A DNA stretch of 34,318 bases from positions 1-34,318 of IMG/VR virus record IMGVR_UViG_3300036985_003981; one strand, given 5' to 3'. Each line of letters begins with the position of its first letter. Positions within the stretch are counted from its first letter, which is position 1. The stretch comes from a virus. The position numbers and the translations under genes are program-made. The notes beneath the pieces are model-generated. The model was not told the DNA's origin. It saw only the letters and a program-made list of their open reading frames with translations, and searched no databases. Below are positions 30,551-34,318 of the stretch, in pieces.

Positions 30551-32077
30551 GTGGCCCAACAGGTACTTACGATCCCGCGACCAGAAATGCTGTACCAGCA
30601 AACCGGCTGGTTTTGCGGCCCGGCCAGCGTACAGACAAGCCTCCAAGTACTCGGCCAGTGGATCGAAGAAGACCAGCTCGCCATCGAGATGGGCACAAAT
30701 GAGGACGGCACCCCATCCATCGAAGTCCTCCAAGCATGTTTGTCCCAACATGCCCACCACGCGCAGTGGGAAGCGGTTTGGCTCAGTACCGACCCACCCA
30801 CCCCGCAGCAAACCGAGGAGTTCTGGACCCGACTCACAGCGTCCCACGCCGCCGGCTTCGCAGTGCCCGGGAACTGGGTCTCCCCCGAAAACAACCATCC
30901 GATAGCTGTCCTCCCCGGCGGGGAGTACACCGGCCAGCAACCAAACTACCGGGGAACGATCTACCACTACGTCTGTTACACAGCCTCGGCTGACGTGAAC
31001 GGGCAACGCTACGTTGGTGTATCCGATTCGGGATTCAGTGTCGGCCAACCCTATTCGGTGTTCCAGTCCGAATACCAGTACTGGGTGACACTTGAGCAGT
31101 GCATGACGCTGATGCCCCCCAAGGGCTACGTTTGGGCGTCCGCCGCACCGATCGGATCCCCGGGCACCCCAACACTTCCCGGGCCTGCGCCGGCACCGGC
31201 GGGTGGTGCTACTGCTGATCTGCTGTACCAGGCGATGGGTGGGGCGTTGCCATTGCAACGGTATGCGGAGCTGCTCCCCGCGGTCCTTGAATCGTTGGCG
31301 GCTTCCGATTGCACCAACGAGACCCGGGTCGCTGAATGGATGGCGCAGATCGGACACGAAAGCGGTGGGCTCGCTTATCAGGAGGAGATCGCTGACGGCA
31401 GCGCCTACGAGGGCCGCGAAGATCTCGGCAATGTCCACCCAGGTGACGGCCCGAAGTACAAGGGCCACGGCTGGATCCAAATTACAGGGTACGAAAACAC
31501 GCGCCAAGTCAGCGAGTGGGCCTATCAGCAGGGCCACGTCGGTTCACCGACGTATTTCCTCGACTACCCCGAGCAGCTGGGTTCGGACCAATACGCGGGG
31601 ATGGGTGCGGCGTGGTACTGGACAGTCGCTAGGCCAAAGATCAATGCGATGGCCGATGCCCGCGACCATGATGGCGTTTGTCGCGCCGTTAACGGCGGAC
31701 TGAACGGCTACGACGATCGTGTGAATCGCTTCGATAATGCGTTGCCGATTGCGGCTAGTTTCCTTCCGGCCAACAATCGGCGGCCGGCACCGATGCCAGC
31801 TCCGACGCCGGTACTGGATGCGGCGCAGATGGTGGTTAACCACCTTCCCGGGCCTGCCGCACCCGCACCCGCACCTGCGCCGCCGCCGCCCGCCGCCCCG
31901 GCGGCGACGTGCCTCACCGGCCGCCCACACCACCACTCCGAAAATAGCCCCAGCGATCAGCAGCTCCTCGACATCCGTGCAGAAGGCCTAATAACGCAGC
32001 GTTTGGTATACGAACTTGCGTTACGCGCAGGGTTGGACGCGGCGGGGCTGTACCAAGAAACCCGGGACTCATTCTGA
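30551..32077 (+). CDS. Endolysin (lysin A) with C39-like peptidase and GH19 domains
   Basis: GTG 30551 is the first start after an in-frame TAA (30545-30547) and has no SD. Residues about 5-200 form a C39-like cysteine peptidase domain with C22 in G-W-F-C-G-P-A-S and H139 in Y-H-Y-V-C-Y. A Pro/Ala linker follows. Residues about 225-405 match GH19 chitinase-type muramidases, with E270 in Q-I-G-H-E-S-G-G-L, then Y-E-G-R-E-D-L-G-N, Y-K-G-H-G-W-I-Q-I-T-G and N-G-G-L-N-G-Y-D-D-R. A second Pro-rich linker leads to a C-terminal segment of about 45 residues that may bind the wall. It would cut peptide and glycan bonds of peptidoglycan at lysis. No lysin B (mycolyl esterase) is in the window. Confidence 0.88.
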   Translation: MAQQVLTIPRPEMLYQQTGWFCGPASVQTSLQVLGQWIEEDQLAIEMGTNEDGTPSIEVLQACLSQHAHHAQWEAVWLSTDPPTPQQTEEFWTRLTASHAAGFAVPGNWVSPENNHPIAVLPGGEYTGQQPNYRGTIYHYVCYTASADVNGQRYVGVSDSGFSVGQPYSVFQSEYQYWVTLEQCMTLMPPKGYVWASAAPIGSPGTPTLPGPAPAPAGGATADLLYQAMGGALPLQRYAELLPAVLESLAASDCTNETRVAEWMAQIGHESGGLAYQEEIADGSAYEGREDLGNVHPGDGPKYKGHGWIQITGYENTRQVSEWAYQQGHVGSPTYFLDYPEQLGSDQYAGMGAAWYWTVARPKINAMADARDHDGVCRAVNGGLNGYDDRVNRFDNALPIAASFLPANNRRPAPMPAPTPVLDAAQMVVNHLPGPAAPAPAPAPPPPAAPAATCLTGRPHHHSENSPSDQQLLDIRAEGLITQRLVYELALRAGLDAAGLYQETRDSF

Positions 32078-32475
32078 TGATGCCGTGGGATTCCTCCCCC
32101 GCCGATCAGATGGTCCCCGATGTTCCGGTGATCGCCCGAAACCCGGCCACCGGGGAACAGGTCCGGGTCAATGTGTCAGCGGCCCTACGCGAAGCCATCA
32201 AAGCGGCGATCACCGAAACGGTGGCCGGCACGATGGTTTCGGCGTTCGCCGTTGAGCACCCGAAAGCCGTGACGGTGGCTTACCGGCTGACCGACCGAAC
32301 CCTGATGCACGGCGCGGCTATCGACCTCGCGGTGGCTGCGGCGGCTGTGGTGGCCACGATCCTGTCACCGGACTCCACATTCACCGCCGCGATGTGGGTG
32401 GTCACCGCCGTGTTAGCGGTGAAAACCTTGGTGCAGGCCTCGGTGAGTTACGCCGTGGAGCGGGTGGCGTCGTGA
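32077..32475 (+). CDS. Membrane protein, holin candidate
   Basis: The ATG at 32077 overlaps the endolysin stop (TGATG). The 132-residue product has a soluble N-terminal half (N-P-A-T-G-E-Q-V-R-V-N-V) and two hydrophobic spans in the C-terminal half (D-L-A-V-A-A-A-A-V-V-A-T-I-L and M-W-V-V-T-A-V-L-A-V-K-T-L-V). Its position straight after lysin A suits a holin or lysis accessory. Which of the several small membrane genes here is the holin cannot be decided. Confidence 0.6.
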   Translation: MMPWDSSPADQMVPDVPVIARNPATGEQVRVNVSAALREAIKAAITETVAGTMVSAFAVEHPKAVTVAYRLTDRTLMHGAAIDLAVAAAAVVATILSPDSTFTAAMWVVTAVLAVKTLVQASVSYAVERVAS

Positions 32476-32660
32476 GAGTGGTGTGCGCGGCGTGCCTCCT
32501 GCATTACGCGGACCTCGAGGATTCGTTGCCGTTCGCCGAGAAGATCGTGTGGTCCGATTCGTTGGCGGAGTGGCACGGCCCGAACTGCACTGCCACCCGC
32601 GACGAACACCAGGCCGCCCTACAGATGATGCAGGCGGTTGAGGCGGTTGAGGCGTCTTGA
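32472..32660 (+). CDS. Small Cys/His protein (62 aa)
   Basis: The GTG at 32472 overlaps the previous TGA (GTGA). The product begins M-R-V-V-C-A-A-C-L-L-H-Y and later has W-H-G-P-N-C, so a CxxC plus H and C could bind zinc. It is a small soluble protein set between two membrane protein genes. No family is recognised, and the tight overlaps on both sides support it as a real gene. Confidence 0.6.
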   Translation: MRVVCAACLLHYADLEDSLPFAEKIVWSDSLAEWHGPNCTATRDEHQAALQMMQAVEAVEAS

Positions 32661-33016
32661 ACCTGAAGGAGATTCCGCCGCACACGTTGATCACCGGGGT
32701 GGTGGCTGTCGCCTGGCTGGGCAGCTTCGGGATCAGGGCGGTGGTCCCCGACTTCGCGTTGGGCACCGCCGCGGATGCCCTGATGACGACGACGGTGGGC
32801 TACTGGTTCACGGCGCAGAAGCGGGCCGGTAAGGGTGATGGTGGCGGGGATTTGTTGGGCGAGTTGGTGAACAAGAACGTGTTGCCGATGATCGCGGGGG
32901 CGTCTCCCCCTCCGGCCGGCCCCACCCCACCCTCGGCCACCCCGCCGGCACCACCTCGGCCACCTCAACCACCACCACCATCGACAACTAAAGGGGGTTT
33001 GCCGTGGGGTTCCTAA
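32657..33016 (+). CDS. Membrane protein with proline-rich tail, holin candidate
   Basis: TTG 32657 overlaps the previous TGA (TTGA), continuing the overlap pattern. The 119-residue product has two hydrophobic segments (L-I-T-G-V-V-A-V-A-W-L-G-S-F-G-I and A-A-D-A-L-M-T-T-T-V-G-Y-W-F), a basic turn and a long Pro-rich C-terminal tail. Two short spans with a charged tail are a common holin layout in actinobacterial phages. The next gene starts within its last 13 nt. Confidence 0.6.
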   Translation: MNLKEIPPHTLITGVVAVAWLGSFGIRAVVPDFALGTAADALMTTTVGYWFTAQKRAGKGDGGGDLLGELVNKNVLPMIAGASPPPAGPTPPSATPPAPPRPPQPPPPSTTKGGLPWGS

Positions 33017-33303
33017 GTCCTGGCACCGCCGTCCTCATCGGCGTGCTGATCTTGGTTTACGGGCTGCTCATCGGCGGGACGTGGGTGACACGGCATGACG
33101 GGAAACTGTTTGACACCATCTCAGCCGTCGCCATGCTGGTCATCGCCGCGGTCGTGGCGTGCCATTTGGTGATCGTGGGCGCCCGGCAGGCTGAGGCGTT
33201 CCAGAAGGCGCGGGACCGGCTTAACTGTGTGGCTGTCCAGCTCGACGCGGTGCGCGTCCAGGCCCCGATGCCGGAGTGCAGTGTGAAGTGGGACGGCGGC
33301 TGA
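33004..33303 (+). CDS. Two-span membrane protein (99 aa)
   Basis: The GTG at 33004 is preceded by a GGGGG run (about 33 bases into the tail of the previous gene). The product has hydrophobic spans at about residues 9-26 (A-V-L-I-G-V-L-I-L-V-Y-G-L-L-I-G-G) and 41-60 (A-V-A-M-L-V-I-A-A-V-V-A-C-H-L-V-I-V). A helical soluble tail ends with a Cys pair. It may be a lysis accessory or second holin component. The overlap with the gene before it suggests joint translation. Confidence 0.6.
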   Translation: MGFLSPGTAVLIGVLILVYGLLIGGTWVTRHDGKLFDTISAVAMLVIAAVVACHLVIVGARQAEAFQKARDRLNCVAVQLDAVRVQAPMPECSVKWDGG

Positions 33304-33304
33304 G

Positions 33305-33556
33305 ATGTTGCGGGCCGCTGTCACTGTGATGTTGGTGGTGGCGGGTGTGTGGGTGGCCGCGCCCGCCCACGCCGGCTGTGACTATGCGTCCCGCACGGTC
33401 ACTTGCGACGGCCGATACCGCCCCGACGGCAGCTACGCGATCTGCTCGCTGCATGTGAAGTTGTTGGGTGGGGCTGAGGCGGATTGTGTGCGGGTCTGCC
33501 CACCCGTGGCGGGGCAGGTGGATCCACGCCCGTTCGTGGAGGGGCGGCCCTGCTAG
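33305..33556 (+). CDS. Secreted CDGP-type protein with signal peptide (83 aa)
   Basis: ATG 33305 begins 1 nt after the previous stop. Residues 1-23 are a clear signal peptide (M-L-R-A-A-V-T-V-M-L-V-V-A-G and A-A-P-A-H-A just before the cut). The mature part is Cys-rich with C-D-G-R-Y-R-P-D-G-S-Y-A-I-C, resembling the CDGP-type secreted proteins of mycobacteria, and probably forms three disulphides. It would act outside the cell membrane. The function is unknown; a role in the infected or lysogenic cell envelope is possible. Confidence 0.65.
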   Translation: MLRAAVTVMLVVAGVWVAAPAHAGCDYASRTVTCDGRYRPDGSYAICSLHVKLLGGAEADCVRVCPPVAGQVDPRPFVEGRPC

Positions 33557-33591
33557 GCGGGCGCGGGTAGGTTGCTGTCCGTATGTGGTCG

Positions 33592-33600
33592 GCATCACGC
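33592..33600 (+). repeat. Operator-like 9-mer GCATCACGC, site 1
   Basis: GCATCACGC at 33592-33600 forms a perfect inverted repeat with GCGTGATGC at 33618-33626, and recurs at 34112-34120. It lies just upstream of the promoter at 33611. Confidence 0.6.
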
Positions 33601-33610
33601 ATTACTCAAC

Positions 33611-33639
33611 TTGCATCGCGTGATGCGTAACGCTAATGT
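33611..33639 (+). promoter_or_regulatory. Sigma-70-like promoter of the DUF732-type gene
   Basis: TTGCAT (33611-33616) and TAATGT (33634-33639) are separated by 17 bp, the best promoter match in the window. Transcription would start near 33646, giving a leader of about 30 nt with AAGGGA (33664-33669) before ATG 33677. Confidence 0.7.
33618..33626 (-). repeat. Operator-like 9-mer, site 2 (inverted)
   Basis: GCGTGATGC at 33618-33626 is the reverse complement of site 1. It lies between the -35 and -10 and ends 7 nt before the -10, so a bound protein would block RNA polymerase. Confidence 0.6.
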
Positions 33640-33676
33640 CGTTAGTGTTAGAGAAACCCAACGAAGGGAACCGACC

Positions 33677-33994
33677 ATGAAGAAGACCATCACCGCGACT
33701 CTGATCGCCGGAGCAGCAACCGCCGCCCTCATGGGTGCCGGCACCGCCAACGCTGACGTCTACGACGTCGCCTTTGTCACTGTCCTTGAGAAGCGCGGCA
33801 TCACCGCCACAAGCGACGCCAGCCTCATCCGCTTGGGCCACGCCGCATGCGTCAGCATCGCCAAGGGCTTGAGCCCGGTCGCCGTCGCCAAGCAGCTCTA
33901 CGCCGGCTCCGAGTTGAGCCAAAGCGAAGCGGGCTACTTCGTCGGCGCATCCATCAGCGCCTACTGCCCCCAGTACAGCAGCCTCACCGACTAG
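33677..33994 (+). CDS. Secreted DUF732-type protein (105 aa)
   Basis: ATG 33677 was chosen because AAGGGA lies 7 nt upstream and the product then begins with a classical signal peptide (M-K-K-T-I-T-A-T-L-I-A-G-A-A-T-A-A-L-M-G, cut after A-N-A). The mature part (D-V-A-F-V-T-V-L-E-K-R-G-I, L-I-R-L-G-H-A-A-C, ending A-Y-C-P-Q-Y) fits the DUF732 family, abundant in mycobacteria and some of their phages. Two Cys residues probably pair. It has its own promoter with an operator-like repeat, so it may be expressed outside the late programme, for example from a prophage. The molecular function of the family is not known to me. Confidence 0.75.
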   Translation: MKKTITATLIAGAATAALMGAGTANADVYDVAFVTVLEKRGITATSDASLIRLGHAACVSIAKGLSPVAVAKQLYAGSELSQSEAGYFVGASISAYCPQYSSLTD

Positions 33995-34026
33995 AACCGC
34001 GATGGGTTTGACGGCATCTACGAAAA

Positions 34027-34055
34027 CGGCCGCGGAGCTGTGAACTCCGCGGCCG
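34027..34055 (+). terminator. GC-rich hairpin after the DUF732-type gene
   Basis: CGGCCGCGGAG (34027-34037) pairs perfectly with CTCCGCGGCCG (34045-34055) around a 7-nt loop. There is no T-run after it. U-poor hairpins may still terminate in actinobacteria, so this is a probable but not certain terminator. Confidence 0.55.
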
Positions 34056-34111
34056 CCCACGATTCCAAGATTGAAGTACTACTGGTGAAGGTGGACAAGA
34101 AATGACGGCTC

Positions 34112-34120
34112 GCATCACGC
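34112..34120 (+). repeat. Operator-like 9-mer GCATCACGC, site 3
   Basis: This third copy ends 7 nt before the -10 box TACGAT (34128-34133), the same distance as site 2 from its -10, although in the opposite orientation. Confidence 0.6.
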
Positions 34121-34127
34121 AACGCGC

Positions 34128-34133
34128 TACGAT
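34128..34133 (+). promoter_or_regulatory. Leaderless-type -10 box (TACGAT) before the HTH gene
   Basis: TACGAT fits TANNNT and stands 7 nt before the ATG at 34141. The -35 region is weak. The operator-like site 3 lies just upstream. Confidence 0.55.
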
Positions 34134-34140
34134 TGAGGGC

Positions 34141-34314
34141 ATGGAAGATGACCTCATTGGAACCTTGGAGGCCACCCGGATCCTTTCGGTGGACAAAACG
34201 ACCATCACAAGGTGGGTGGCGTCGGGCAAGCTTGTGCCGGCCATGAAATTGCCTAAGGTCAACGGCGCATATCTATTTCACCGCTCCCAGGTGGAAGCCC
34301 TTAAAGACAAGTAG
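34141..34314 (+). CDS. Excisionase/MerR-like helix-turn-helix protein (57 aa)
   Basis: The product contains L-E-A-T-R-I-L-S-V-D-K-T-T-I-T-R-W-V-A-S-G-K-L, a HTH of the excisionase/MerR-like (HTH_17) type, followed by the usual Y-L-F-H-R-S-Q-V-E-A-L wing. ATG 34141 is supported by TACGAT 7 nt upstream. An alternative start at 34102 has an AAGGTGG about 7 nt before it and would add 13 residues. Proteins of this class serve as excisionases or small transcription regulators. Three operator-like 9-mers nearby make self-regulation and control of the DUF732-type gene possible, which is inference. Confidence 0.7.
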   Translation: MEDDLIGTLEATRILSVDKTTITRWVASGKLVPAMKLPKVNGAYLFHRSQVEALKDK

Positions 34315-34318
34315 TTTG

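Overview
This window is about 34 kb of the late (virion structure and lysis) region of a tailed, long-tailed (siphovirus-type) double-stranded DNA phage or prophage of a high-GC actinobacterium. A mycobacterial or closely related (Mycobacteriales) host is likely. The reasons are strong G/C third-position bias, frequent GTG and TTG starts, -10 boxes of the TANNNT type placed 6-7 nt before start codons (the leaderless arrangement common in mycobacteria), a secreted DUF732-type protein and a CDGP-type secreted protein near the right end. All confident structural and lysis genes run rightward. I saw no tRNA, CRISPR or insertion sequence.

Layout. 1-3043: the 3' part of a MuF-like minor head protein fused to a capsid maturation protease, interrupted by an intein, then a tiny Cys-rich head protein. 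3251-8045: major capsid protein, a second capsid-associated protein, a HeH/LEM-tailed protein, the major tail protein and a repeat-rich small protein, closed by a strong intrinsic terminator. 8137-10312: a new transcription unit with head-to-tail adaptor, tail terminator-like protein, a 23-residue membrane peptide, a tail assembly chaperone candidate and an HK97-gp10-like protein. 10329-15347: a 1668-residue tape measure protein with an embedded M15-like peptidase domain. 15367-30352: baseplate and minor tail proteins, including three consecutive related proteins, a repeat-bearing fibre, a sialidase-like plus LamG receptor-binding candidate and a collagen-like fibre. 30349-33303: lysis cassette with a C39-like plus GH19 endolysin and several small membrane proteins, holin candidates among them. 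33305-34314: two secreted proteins and an excisionase/MerR-like HTH protein, with their own promoters and a shared 9-bp operator-like sequence.

The most notable feature is in the first gene. An intein of 269 residues (539-1345) sits at the Asn-Cys of the MuF NCRC motif. Its sense strand has the splicing blocks but no visible homing endonuclease. The opposite strand, wholly inside the intein (1282 down to 551), encodes a 243-residue protein with a helix-turn-helix and a Vsr-like (EDxHD-type) nuclease core. This reads as an intein whose homing endonuclease gene is encoded antisense and in codon-aligned register, so one stretch of DNA encodes both the splicing protein and, on the other strand, the enzyme likely to mobilise it.

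A second theme is regulation inside the late operon. An intrinsic terminator is followed at once by a leaderless-type promoter at 8137, and similar TANNNT boxes stand directly before the tape measure gene and two tail genes, all lacking a Shine-Dalgarno sequence. The same layout precedes the last HTH gene.
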